DNA from: Verrucomicrobiota bacterium
GTDB lineage: Bacteria > Verrucomicrobiota > Verrucomicrobiia > Chthoniobacterales > UBA10450
Assembly (NCBI GenBank): GCA_003219415.1
Contig: QHOS01000032.1
Coordinates: 1 to 34,286, forward strand
Length of the DNA stretch: 34,286 nt
Direction of reading: 5' to 3'
Each line of letters starts with the position of its first letter. The first letter of the stretch is position 1. Positions 15,168 to 23,541 of the stretch are shown piece by piece. The notes beneath the pieces were generated by a model, which was not told the DNA's origin, searched no databases, and was given only the letters and a program-made list of their open reading frames with translations. Both the position numbers and the translations under genes were made by a program.

Positions 15168-15994
15168 ATGCCCATTAAGAAAATCTTCTTGTGGAGTGTG
15201 GGCCTGTCCCTCGCGGCTTTTTCCTCGGTATGGAGCGCCGAGGAACCGTCGCTTTGGCAAATTCAACAGATTCTTGCCGGCAAACGATATGTAGACCTGA
15301 CGCACGAGTTTGCACCGGGAATCCCGCACTGGCCGGGGTTTCCGGATGAGGCACGCAAAACAATTTACTGGTATGAGAAGCGTTCTAACGTCATGGGAAC
15401 AGGTTTCTTCTCCGAACTGTATACGCATGTCGGCCAATGGGGCACGCATGTGGATTCCCCTGCTCATTTCATAAAGGGACTTCGCACCGTAGATCAGATC
15501 GATCCAAAAGAATGGTGCTACCTCTTGTTATCATCGATGTGCACGACGAGGCTGCAAAAAATCCCGATTACACGCTATCGCTCGAGCGCGTGAAAAAATG
15601 GGAGACAAATCACGGACCAATTCCCGCCGGTGCGTTTGTTGCGATGCGGACTGATTGGTCGAAGCGCTGGCCCGACGCGGCAAGGATGGAAAACAAGGAT
15701 GCCAACGGTATTGCACATTATCCCGGATGGGGTTTGCCGGCGTTGAAGTATCTTTATGAGGAGCGAAAGATCACCGCATCAGGTCACGAGACGACAGATA
15801 CCGATCCGGGAATCGCCACCAGCAAAGACGATTACTCGCTTGAAACGTACATTCTCAGCACAAACCATTATCAGATCGAACTGCTTACCAATCTCGATCA
15901 AGTCCCCGAAGCCGGCGCAATTGCGATAGTAAGCTTTCCAAAACCAAAAGGTGGCTCGGGGTTTCCAGCGCGGGTGTTCGCGATTTTGCCCTGA
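15168..15994 (+). pseudogene. Cyclase-family (kynurenine-formamidase-like) protein, frameshifted
   Basis: Two overlapping frames together make one secreted cyclase-family protein. The first, from ATG 15168 (AAGG 5 bases upstream), has signal peptide IFLWSVGLSLAAFSSVWSAE, then RYVDLTHEFAPGIPHWPG and the metal-binding HVGQWGTHVDSPAHF. It runs out of homology at DPKE (about 15512). The second frame resumes with MVLPLVIIDVHDEAA (ATG at 15512) and continues through RTDWSKRWPD and ITASGHETTDTDPG to 15994. One base is missing at about 15510-15512 (GAATGG where GA-x-ATGG is needed). Family members hydrolyse formamides or related substrates with a divalent metal. It is a recent pseudogene or a sequencing/assembly indel; the rest of both halves looks intact. 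Confidence 0.85.
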
Positions 15995-16103
15995 AATTGA
16001 TTGCAACCGGGCTGCTGCGGTTTACGCCGATAATATGGTTGAAAATGTTTTTTCGGTGAGTTGACCAAAAGTCGCGGGACGAACGAAGGTAGGCGCCGAG
16101 TCC

Positions 16104-17027
16104 ATGCACATTACCGATATCATGCGGGGAGATTCTCCCACGTTTTCGTTCGAGTTCTTTCCGCCGAAAACCGCACAGGCGGCTGAGACTCTTTATCAAA
16201 CGATTCGCGACCTCGAGTCTTACATGCCGCATTTTGTCAGCGTGACGTACGGTGCCGGCGGCTCAACACGTGATTTGACCCACGGTCTCGTCGAGCGCAT
16301 TCAACACACAACAAAGCTCGACCCGATTCCCCACCTTACCTGCGTGTGTCACAACGAAGAGGAGATCGAAGCCATTCTCCTTCGATACGCCCAGTCGGCC
16401 ATTGGAAACGTTCTCGCGCTCGGCGGTGATAGGCCGGTTGGAATTGCCTACGATAAAGCGCGAGACTCGTTCCAACATGCAATCGATTTGGTTAAATTCA
16501 TTCGCCGGTTCAACGAGTCCGGCGCGCATCCGGACCGCCGCGGTTTCGGGATCGGAGTGGCTGGCTTCCCCGAAGGACATCCTGCCACCCCGAATCGATT
16601 GCTCGAAATGGATCACTTCAAAGCGAAAGTAGACGCCGGCGCCAACTACATCGTCACTCAGCTTTTTTTTGACAATCGCGATTTCCTCGATTTCCGCGAA
16701 CGCTGTGCTCTCGTCGATATCAACATCCCCATTATCGCTGGCATCATGCCGATTACCACCCTTAACGGTTTCAAACGAATAGCGGAGCTGGCTGGCGGCG
16801 CGCGATTCCCAGCCCGGCTTCTGCGCGCCCTACAGCGTTGCCAAAACGATCCTGAGATGGTCAGGCGTGTAGGGCTGCATTTCGCGATAGAACAATGTCA
16901 CGACCTCCTGGACAATGATGTTGCCGGGATTCACTTCTACACACTCAACCGTTCCGACGCTACCCGGATGATCTTTGACAGCCTCGGTATTCCGCGTCGC
17001 AGAAATGCCGAGCCCTCGAGTGTCTAG
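16104..17027 (+). CDS. metF: 5,10-methylenetetrahydrofolate reductase
   Basis: The 307-residue FAD-dependent TIM-barrel enzyme reduces methylenetetrahydrofolate to 5-methyltetrahydrofolate for methionine synthesis. Visible hallmarks are FSFEFFPPKT with the catalytic Glu, SVTYGAGGSTRD, HLTCVCHN, VLALGGDRP (FAD phosphate contact), GVAGFPEGHP, DAGANYIVTQLFFDN and IIAGIMPI. Length is normal for bacterial MetF. The ATG at 16104 gives the standard MHITDI start. No other methionine gene is adjacent; the downstream VTT gene follows after 80 bases. Confidence 0.97.
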   Translation: MHITDIMRGDSPTFSFEFFPPKTAQAAETLYQTIRDLESYMPHFVSVTYGAGGSTRDLTHGLVERIQHTTKLDPIPHLTCVCHNEEEIEAILLRYAQSAIGNVLALGGDRPVGIAYDKARDSFQHAIDLVKFIRRFNESGAHPDRRGFGIGVAGFPEGHPATPNRLLEMDHFKAKVDAGANYIVTQLFFDNRDFLDFRERCALVDINIPIIAGIMPITTLNGFKRIAELAGGARFPARLLRALQRCQNDPEMVRRVGLHFAIEQCHDLLDNDVAGIHFYTLNRSDATRMIFDSLGIPRRRNAEPSSV

Positions 17028-17107
17028 TTAGGTAATACGAATTTCTCGTCCCGATAATGCAGCTGGCGAGATTTGCGCGAAGCCAGTGACGCGAGCAGAA
17101 TTTGCGC

Positions 17108-17878
17108 ATGCCGAAGGTCAGCCGCGCGATTTGCTGGCAAGTTGGAGCGCTCGTTATCGCAATTGTAGTGGCAATTGTGCTTTCGCGCTTCGTTCCGATT
17201 GTCAGTTTTATCGAAGCATCGCAACAGCATGTGATGAGTTGGGGGGCCTGGGGAGCTGTTTGCTATCCACTGCTTTTCGCCGCTTGCAATATTCTTCTGC
17301 TGCCCGGTGGCATTCTCGCGGTCGGCGGAGGTTTCTTTTTTGGGTTGTGGTGGGGATTTTTTATCGTGCTGGTGGGTAACCTCGTTGCCACGGCAATTTC
17401 CTTTGCGTTAAGCCGATGGATCGCCAGACGATGGTTTCAGCAGAAACTTTCACGTAACCCAACCCTGCGCGCATTGGAGCCTGCGGTAGAACGCGAGAGC
17501 TGGAAGATTATTCTGTTGAGTCAGCTGCATCCACTTTTCCCAACGAGCTTATTGAATTATTTTTACGGCATAACGCGAATCCCGTTTGGCAGCTACATGC
17601 TTTGGGCGTCGATCGGACGGGCGCCTGGCCTTTTTTTGTATGTTTACGCCGGCACCCTGGGTCAGTTTGCAGTGCGCATTATGCGGGGCAAAAGTTATCC
17701 TCGCATGATTGAGTATTGGATATGGGGAGGCGCGTTTGTAACTACAGCACTGCTTTTGATAGTGCTCGGCCGCATGGCATATGCCGCAATACAGACTTCG
17801 CACAATTCGAAAAGACCAACAGAGGACGCAAACGCGAGTCATCAAATACAAGTAAATAACTCATCGCCAATCAGTTAA
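17108..17878 (+). CDS. TVP38/TMEM64 family (VTT domain) membrane protein
   Basis: The 256-residue protein has an N-terminal helix ([20 protein letters not shown]), then the VTT/DedA-like core: [40 protein letters not shown], the re-entrant region [20 protein letters not shown] and a Gly-containing [16 protein letters not shown]. It ends with one more helix and a hydrophilic tail. These proteins sit in the inner membrane, and related DedA proteins handle phospholipid or undecaprenyl-phosphate movement; the substrate here is not known. I chose ATG 17108; a TTG at 17102 would add two residues. The stop is 7 bases before the mnmG start, so co-transcription is likely. Confidence 0.88.
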   Translation: MPKVSRAICWQVGALVIAIVVAIVLSRFVPIVSFIEASQQHVMSWGAWGAVCYPLLFAACNILLLPGGILAVGGGFFFGLWWGFFIVLVGNLVATAISFALSRWIARRWFQQKLSRNPTLRALEPAVERESWKIILLSQLHPLFPTSLLNYFYGITRIPFGSYMLWASIGRAPGLFLYVYAGTLGQFAVRIMRGKSYPRMIEYWIWGGAFVTTALLLIVLGRMAYAAIQTSHNSKRPTEDANASHQIQVNNSSPIS

Positions 17879-17885
17879 CGCAACT

Positions 17886-19787
17886 ATGAGATTTAGGATA
17901 CCGACAAAATACGATGTAGTGGTAGTCGGCAGCGGCCATGCTGGAATCGAGGCTGCACTAGCCGCGGCACGAATTGGATGCCGGACTTTGATGTTGACTC
18001 AAAACTTAGACACGATTGGGCAAATGTCATGCAATCCAGCGATTGGTGGGCTCGCCAAGGGACATATTGTCCGCGAGATAGACGCCCTGGGGGGCGCAAT
18101 GGGCTTGAATGCCGACGCTACAGGAATTCAGTTTCGAACGCTTAACAGGACAAAGGGGCCATCGGTCCAGGCGCCACGGGCACAGTGCGACAAGAAGGCT
18201 TATCAATTCCGCATGAAGGCCATTTTGGAATCGACAGAAAATCTCGACCTTAAACAAGGAACCGTCTCGCGCCTCCTTACTCAGGATGGAAAGGTCGCCG
18301 CGGTAGAAACGGACTTAGGGTTAACAATTGCTGCCCGAAGTGTCGTGATTACTTCTGGGACATTCCTACGGGGCCTCTTGCACGTTGGCGAAGCAACCAA
18401 GGTTGGAGGACGAATGGCCGATGCCAGTTCGAATCTCAGCGATAATCTTCGGCAGTTAGGTTTCCAAGTCGGTCGATTCAAGACAGGCACACCGTGTCGC
18501 TTAAACGCGCGATCGATTGATTTTTCTCGCTGCGCGATCCAACCTGGCGACGAACCGCCGCCGACCTTCTCGTTCTATGAAGAGGAGATTGGTGACTACG
18601 AAGGAGAAACCTTTACGCTGAACCGCGTTCGCAGCGGAAAGTTCCACGTGGAACAAGTGCCCTGCTGGATAACTCATACTACCGAAAGAACGCATGAGAT
18701 CATTCGCGCCAATCTTGGGCGCTCCCCGCTCTATGCTGGCCGGATCAAGGGGACCGGGCCCAGGTATTGCCCATCGATCGAGGACAAGGTTGTAAAGTTC
18801 TCTGATAGGGCGTCGCATCAACTTTTCCTTGAGCCGGAAGGCCGCCACACAAAAGAATATTACGTAAACGGCATCTCCACCAGTTTGCCATACGACGTTC
18901 AGCTTGAATTCTTACATTCAATCCCCGCTCTGGAACGAGCCGAGATAATGCGCCCTGGATACGCAGTGGAGTACGATTATTTCCCGCCAACCCAACTCTT
19001 CCCGACTCTCGAAACGAAGCTGGTCGATGGATTGTATTTCGCCGGTCAGGTTAATGGGACTTCAGGCTATGAAGAAGCGGCGGCGCAAGGTTTGATTGCG
19101 GGTGCAAACGCCGCCTTGAAGCTTCAAGGCCGTTCGCCCCTAGTGCTCGATCGAAGCAAAGCGTACATCGGGGTTCTAATTGACGATCTCGTCACCAAAG
19201 GCACCGAAGAGCCTTATCGTATGTTTACAAGCCGCGCCGAGGGTCGGTTGTTTTTGCGCCACGACAATGCTGATCAGCGCCTGACGCCCCGTGCATTTGA
19301 CGTGGGATTAGTGGGTCACGGACGGTGGACTCGCTATAGGGAAAAGCTGCGTCTTTTGGATCAGGCGCGACTGTTAGCCGCCCAGACCAAGCTCAATGGC
19401 CTCCCGATCGCTCAATTACTCAAAAGACCCGAGTTTCGGGCCCAGGACCTGCCGTTAGAACTTCTTTGTCTCGTGCCCATGGCAATCTGGCAGTTAATTG
19501 AAACAGACTTCAAATACTCGGGTTATGCAGAGCGACAATCAGACCAGAATCGGCAGCTTGAGCGTAGGCAGGAGCAAGCGATTCCAAATTGGCTGAACTA
19601 TGATGAAATTCCTGGGCTTCGCTCTGAAACGAGACAAAAACTAGCGACCACTCGGCCCAATTCGCTGGGACAGGCCGGTCGGATAAGCGGAATTACGCCA
19701 GCTGATGTTGCTATAATATCTATATGGTTATCTAAGAATAACTTATGTAGACAGTCGACTATGGAAGTAGCCGCAAACTCCGAGTAA
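17886..19787 (+). CDS. mnmG: tRNA U34 carboxymethylaminomethyl-modifying enzyme MnmG (GidA)
   Basis: The 633-residue FAD protein works with MnmE to install cmnm5U34 in certain tRNAs. It has [40 protein letters not shown], the GidA signature [45 protein letters not shown] and [20 protein letters not shown]. The C-terminal helical domain ends with [18 protein letters not shown] as expected. Length is normal. The ATG follows the VTT gene by 7 bases, and plsY begins 6 bases after the stop. No mnmE is in the window. Confidence 0.97.
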   Translation: MRFRIPTKYDVVVVGSGHAGIEAALAAARIGCRTLMLTQNLDTIGQMSCNPAIGGLAKGHIVREIDALGGAMGLNADATGIQFRTLNRTKGPSVQAPRAQCDKKAYQFRMKAILESTENLDLKQGTVSRLLTQDGKVAAVETDLGLTIAARSVVITSGTFLRGLLHVGEATKVGGRMADASSNLSDNLRQLGFQVGRFKTGTPCRLNARSIDFSRCAIQPGDEPPPTFSFYEEEIGDYEGETFTLNRVRSGKFHVEQVPCWITHTTERTHEIIRANLGRSPLYAGRIKGTGPRYCPSIEDKVVKFSDRASHQLFLEPEGRHTKEYYVNGISTSLPYDVQLEFLHSIPALERAEIMRPGYAVEYDYFPPTQLFPTLETKLVDGLYFAGQVNGTSGYEEAAAQGLIAGANAALKLQGRSPLVLDRSKAYIGVLIDDLVTKGTEEPYRMFTSRAEGRLFLRHDNADQRLTPRAFDVGLVGHGRWTRYREKLRLLDQARLLAAQTKLNGLPIAQLLKRPEFRAQDLPLELLCLVPMAIWQLIETDFKYSGYAERQSDQNRQLERRQEQAIPNWLNYDEIPGLRSETRQKLATTRPNSLGQAGRISGITPADVAIISIWLSKNNLCRQSTMEVAANSE

Positions 19788-19793
19788 CCTCTG

Positions 19794-20420
19794 ATGCTCG
19801 CGTTCGCCGTCGCAGTGATCGGGAGCTATCTATTGGGATCAATTCCGTTCGGCTATCTCGCGGGTCGAATCGCAGGAATTGACATTCGAGAGTGCGGTAG
19901 CGGCAACGTCGGAGCGACTAATGTAATACGCACACTCGGAAAGGGTTACGGCTACCCGGTTTTCGTGGCGGACTTCTTGAAGGGCTTCGGTGCCGTGGAG
20001 ATGTCGATGCTGATTGCCATGAGAGTACAGCCAGAATGGAACTCGTCAGAAATGTTTGGAATTCTCGCAGCGATATCTAGCGTGCTGGGGCATTCCTTTC
20101 CGGTCTGGCTACGCTTTAAAGGCGGCAAAGGCGTTGCGACTTCAGCCGGAGCGCTTTTCGGCCTGGCTCCCGTCGCGGCCCTTGTCGGTGCCGCTGTTTG
20201 GATACTAACGTTCGCGGTCACGCGCTATGTTTCGGTGGCTTCAGTAGTGGCTGCAGCCGTACTACCCCCCATCATTTTGATTATGACGTGGTTACGTCAA
20301 ACCGCGGGAAAATCGTTATTCTACTCGTCGGTTTGTCTCGCGGCAGTCGTGATTTGGCGCCATCGTTCAAATCTTTCGCGGCTCTTGCGTGGGACAGAGA
20401 CGCGTTTTACTCGAAAGTGA
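19794..20420 (+). CDS. plsY: Acyl-phosphate:glycerol-3-phosphate acyltransferase PlsY
   Basis: The 208-residue integral membrane enzyme makes lysophosphatidate from acyl-phosphate and glycerol 3-phosphate. It keeps the three PlsY motifs: SIPFGYLAGR followed by GSGNVGATN (motif 1), GHSFPVWLRFKGGKGVATS (motif 2, glycine-rich) and a C-terminal VIWRHRSNLSRLLRGTETRF (motif 3). Hydrophobic segments lie around residues 1-20, 50-70, 80-100, 110-130, 135-165 and 170-190. The stop overlaps the gpsA GTG start, pairing substrate production with use. Confidence is very high. Confidence 0.97.
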   Translation: MLAFAVAVIGSYLLGSIPFGYLAGRIAGIDIRECGSGNVGATNVIRTLGKGYGYPVFVADFLKGFGAVEMSMLIAMRVQPEWNSSEMFGILAAISSVLGHSFPVWLRFKGGKGVATSAGALFGLAPVAALVGAAVWILTFAVTRYVSVASVVAAAVLPPIILIMTWLRQTAGKSLFYSSVCLAAVVIWRHRSNLSRLLRGTETRFTRK

Positions 20421-21418
20421 AAATCGGCGAAACAGCAATTCTTGGTGCTGGCAGTTGGGGAACGGCTTTAGCCTGGCTATGGGGTAAAGATGGACGTCAA
20501 GTTTCGCTTTGGGGTCACAACGCTGATCGCGTGGCGCGCATGCGAGAAACGCGCGAAAACAGTGACTATCTACCCGGACTAACACTACCTGGATCAGTGC
20601 GTGTTACTTCCGATCTCAGTGATTGCGCCGGAGCGGATCTGATCGTTTTCGCAACGCCATCAATGGCCTTGCGAAAAGTTGGAGCACAATTGCGAGAAGC
20701 GATTGGCAATGTTCGCTCGGTGCTATTGAGTTGCGTGAAAGGGATCGAGCACGGTACCGGAATGCGGATGAGTCAAATCCTGAGCGAACTTTTTCCAAAG
20801 CAGAAGATCGCGGTCTTATCGGGGCCGAATCTGGCGGTAGAGCTCGTCCAAAACTTTCCGACTGCGACCGTGGTTGGTTGCCACGACGATGAGTGCGCGA
20901 CGAGTCTTCAAGGCATCTTGGGCAGCCAACGCTTTCGTATTTACACTAGCCAGGAGGTCACTTCCATCGAACTGGGAGGCGCTTTGAAAAATGTGTTCGC
21001 TTTGGCGGCTGGGATCAGCGACGGGCTCGGATTGGGCGACAATTCGAAAGCGGCGCTAGTGACGCGATCATTGGCGGAGCTGGTGCGCCTCGGAGTTGCC
21101 ATGGGAGGGACTGCGCCTGCTTTCTACGGGTTAAGCGGCGCGGGCGATCTGATTGTGACTTGTTATAGTGAGCGTAGCCGTAATCACACAGTCGGCAAAC
21201 GGCTCGGGCGAGGTGAATCACTCATGCAGATCACACAATCCATGAAGATGGTGGCCGAAGGAATTCCCACTGCACGGAGCGCTTTTGAGTGCGCGCGACA
21301 GTTGAAGATCGAGACGCCGATCATCGACCAGGTTTATTCCGTGCTGTACGAGCGGAAAAAACCGACCGTTGCCTTGGAAGAGGTACTGAATCGCGAGCAA
21401 AAAGCAGAACGGTTCTAG
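20417..21418 (+). CDS. gpsA: NAD(P)H-dependent glycerol-3-phosphate dehydrogenase
   Basis: The 333-residue enzyme reduces dihydroxyacetone phosphate to sn-glycerol 3-phosphate, the substrate of PlsY next door. Motifs are AILGAGSWGTALA (Rossmann), LLSCVKGIEHGTG, VLSGPNLAVELV (SGPN/SFA family signature), the catalytic Lys in IELGGALKNVFALAAGISDG, NSKAALVTRSLAELVRLG and GLSGAGDLIVTC. I chose GTG 20417 because it gives the standard VKIGETAILGAG start and makes a GTGA overlap with plsY; the longer open frame to 20198 is plsY in another frame. Confidence is very high. Confidence 0.97.
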   Translation: MKIGETAILGAGSWGTALAWLWGKDGRQVSLWGHNADRVARMRETRENSDYLPGLTLPGSVRVTSDLSDCAGADLIVFATPSMALRKVGAQLREAIGNVRSVLLSCVKGIEHGTGMRMSQILSELFPKQKIAVLSGPNLAVELVQNFPTATVVGCHDDECATSLQGILGSQRFRIYTSQEVTSIELGGALKNVFALAAGISDGLGLGDNSKAALVTRSLAELVRLGVAMGGTAPAFYGLSGAGDLIVTCYSERSRNHTVGKRLGRGESLMQITQSMKMVAEGIPTARSAFECARQLKIETPIIDQVYSVLYERKKPTVALEEVLNREQKAERF

Positions 21419-21465
21419 ACGCTCGATTGAAATCGCAGCCCGCGACTGAATCGCGAGATTCAAAA

Positions 21466-22062
21466 TTACAAACCCGCTGCTTGGTATCTTTCGCAAAATT
21501 CCGCGATGACAGCCGGGTATAACTCGCGCTCGGCAATTTGAATCCGCGCGTGCAGGCTCTCGGGCGTGTCTTCCGGCAGGATCGCCACTTCACGCTGAGC
21601 GATGATTTCACCGTGATCGATTTTCTGATCCACATAATGAACACTGCAACCGCTTACCTCTTCGCCGGCCGCAAGCGCTTGTTTCCACGCTTCGAGTCCG
21701 GGAAATTTTGGCAGAAGTGATGGATGGATATTGATAATACGCCGCGGGAAAGCTTTGAGCATCGGTGCATGTAGCACGCGCATGAAACCAGCGAGCACGA
21801 CGAGCTCAACCCCGGCCTCGCGTAACATATTCGTGAGCCCATTTTCCGCGTCCGGCTCCAACCGCGTGCGAAATTGGCCAGGGGGCAAGTATGCGTTAGA
21901 AACGGAAAATTCCCGCGCTATATCGAGGATTGGCGCATCCAGTAAGTCTGAGATTACAACACGCGCTTCTGCCGCCAGGTTGCCTGAGCGGATACGCTCA
22001 AGGATTGCGCGGCAGTTGCTTCCTTTTCCTGATCCGAGAATTCCAATTGGCAGCTGTTTCAT
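21466..22062 (-). CDS. purN: Phosphoribosylglycinamide formyltransferase
   Basis: The 198-residue folate enzyme formylates GAR in purine synthesis. It shows IGILGSGKGSNCRAILE (phosphate loop), ELVVLAGFMRVL, the catalytic N111-I-H113 in RIINIHPSLLPKFPG, and D149 in VDQKIDHGEIIAQ. Length is normal. The hydroxyl-handling segment reads GSGKGSN rather than GSGSN, a modest variation. It converges on gpsA with a 47-base gap and is transcribed after the heptose adenylyltransferase gene (59-base gap), possibly on the same mRNA. Confidence 0.95.
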   Translation of the reverse strand: MKQLPIGILGSGKGSNCRAILERIRSGNLAAEARVVISDLLDAPILDIAREFSVSNAYLPPGQFRTRLEPDAENGLTNMLREAGVELVVLAGFMRVLHAPMLKAFPRRIINIHPSLLPKFPGLEAWKQALAAGEEVSGCSVHYVDQKIDHGEIIAQREVAILPEDTPESLHARIQIAERELYPAVIAEFCERYQAAGL

Positions 22063-22121
22063 TGGCTCGTCTCGAGGTTAACGATACATGGACATCGATT
22101 GCGGCAAGCGCGCCACAGCTT

Positions 22122-22607
22122 TTAGCACCCGCTCTTGCATATTTGTTCGAGCAAACGCGAAGTGGAATAGCCAGCCTCAAATGGGATGAAGCGAATCTCG
22201 GCGCCGATTTCGTTTAAAAGTGCGCGTTCCTCTTCGTTGAGCGTTTCTGGACTGTAATCCCCGCCTTTAACATAAATGGCAGGATGGCTTGCGCCGATAA
22301 ACTGCGTCGCTCGCATCTCCGGAAAAATTGTAACGAGATCTACGCACTGTAGAGCGGCAAGAACTTCCGCACGATCGCGTTCGCCAGTAACGGGACGTCC
22401 CTTTCCTTTCAATTCGCGGACTGAGCGATCGCCATTCAAGCCGATCGCCAACAAATCGCCGAGCGCGCGCGCCGCTTGCAAGTAGCGCACGTGTCCAACA
22501 TGCAGCAAATCAAAGCAGCCATTCGTCGCTACCAGTTTTTTCCCGGCAGCACGTAACTGCTCGCTGCGTTCCGAAAGTTCTTCCAAGCCGACGATCTTAG
22601 CGCTCAT
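22122..22607 (-). CDS. rfaE2: D-glycero-beta-D-manno-heptose 1-phosphate adenylyltransferase
   Basis: The 161-residue cytidylyltransferase-fold enzyme corresponds to the C-terminal half of HldE and makes ADP-heptose from heptose 1-phosphate. It has VATNGCFDLLHVGHVRYLQ with the H-x-G-H nucleotide-binding signature, GLNGDRSVRELKGKGRP, and YVKGGDYSPET near the C-terminus. I chose the ATG at 22607; a TTG at 22619 would add four residues. The HldE kinase half is not fused here, so it must be encoded elsewhere or absent. The product suits the GT9 enzyme at 8495-9715. Confidence 0.93.
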   Translation of the reverse strand: MSAKIVGLEELSERSEQLRAAGKKLVATNGCFDLLHVGHVRYLQAARALGDLLAIGLNGDRSVRELKGKGRPVTGERDRAEVLAALQCVDLVTIFPEMRATQFIGASHPAIYVKGGDYSPETLNEEERALLNEIGAEIRFIPFEAGYSTSRLLEQICKSGC

Positions 22608-22762
22608 GTGTTTTCTCAAAATAGACGAGAACTATGCGTTAAGGGCGGCAAAAAGGCGCGGAAAAACTCCTAAACAAGTCGAGATGGGATCTTTGAGTAA
22701 TTGACGTCTAGCCGCAAAAATCTGCGGTTGGCCTTTTCTTGATTTGAGCCAATTTGTAGAAA

Positions 22763-23509
22763 ATGAAGGCGAGAAAGACATTCCACATTTCCAGGAAACC
22801 GGTGATCTCTCTCGCGGACGATGAGGAGTCACACGCTTTCAGCAACGATTTGGAACTGCCGCGCTTTCATGGTCCACCTCGTCTTGTCGCCATTGCGCGC
22901 GATCCGTGGACAATCTTCGCATATTGGAATGTTAACTGGCCACCGATTTTCAAAAATGCCGCGCCTGTTGATCGACAGGTTCATCTCCGGGTTCACTGTG
23001 CAGATGGCCTGGCGGAGAAAGAAGTGGCTGTCGAACCGATGGCGGGAATGCATTACGTTACAATGTCGCAACGGCATCGTGCTTGTCGCATGGAGATTGG
23101 ATATTACCAGCCTGCGGACATTTGGCATTCAGTGGTGATGTCGAATGAGATTATGATCCCGGCCGCAGAAACATCCGAAGCCGAGCATGTGGATCTTGCT
23201 ACGATTCCATTTCATCTCCGTTTTCAACAGCTTGTCGATTTATTTGGAGCCGCGAATGATGATGCATTGGCCACCGTCATCTCGCGATTGCAAACGCGCG
23301 CAGTGAGCGGCGGAAAGCACGAGAGGTTGTCATCCGAAGAGCGCAAAATTCTGCAGCGAACCGGCATTGCGCAATCGCAGCTCGCCGACGCACGCCGCGC
23401 TTTCAAGCAAATCGATCGCGAAAAACTCAAGAGACGTGCCGAAGCCCTTCTTAGGCTAGACTCAACAAGTCCGTCGCGCGCGTTCGACTGGACCTCAGCT
23501 GGATCTTAA
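22763..23509 (+). CDS. DUF4912 domain protein
   Basis: The 248-residue protein contains LPRFHGPPRLVAIARDPWTI followed by FAYWNV, the recognisable opening of DUF4912, then beta-rich sequence (VHLRVHCADG, YVTMSQRHRACRMEIGYY). In this family a glycoside-like beta-sandwich binds an unknown ligand; the function is not established. The C-terminal half (about 150-248) is helical and charged and looks like a separate small domain or oligomerisation region. No signal peptide is visible, so it is probably cytoplasmic. It is divergent from rfaE2 across a 155-base gap and converges on a permease gene. Confidence 0.75.
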   Translation: MKARKTFHISRKPVISLADDEESHAFSNDLELPRFHGPPRLVAIARDPWTIFAYWNVNWPPIFKNAAPVDRQVHLRVHCADGLAEKEVAVEPMAGMHYVTMSQRHRACRMEIGYYQPADIWHSVVMSNEIMIPAAETSEAEHVDLATIPFHLRFQQLVDLFGAANDDALATVISRLQTRAVSGGKHERLSSEERKILQRTGIAQSQLADARRAFKQIDREKLKRRAEALLRLDSTSPSRAFDWTSAGS

Positions 23510-23541
23510 GGCCTGTTTCCTGTTTAATTCGGCGGGGCATC

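Noticed and set aside
15505-15515. Programmed ribosomal frameshift in the cyclase gene
   Set aside because: No X-XXY-YYZ slippery site or downstream stem is evident and cyclase-family genes are not known to need one; an indel is simpler.
15995-16103. Sigma70 promoter upstream of metF
   Set aside because: A TAATAT box is present near 16031, but no -35-like hexamer lies 16-18 bases upstream, so I did not annotate it.
20198-20416. Upstream extension of gpsA
   Set aside because: The extension overlaps plsY in another frame; GTG 20417 gives the standard GpsA N-terminus and a GTGA overlap.
21427-21465. Bidirectional terminator between gpsA and purN
   Set aside because: The possible stem (TTGAA/TTCAA with TCGC/GCGA) is interrupted and has no T-run on either strand.
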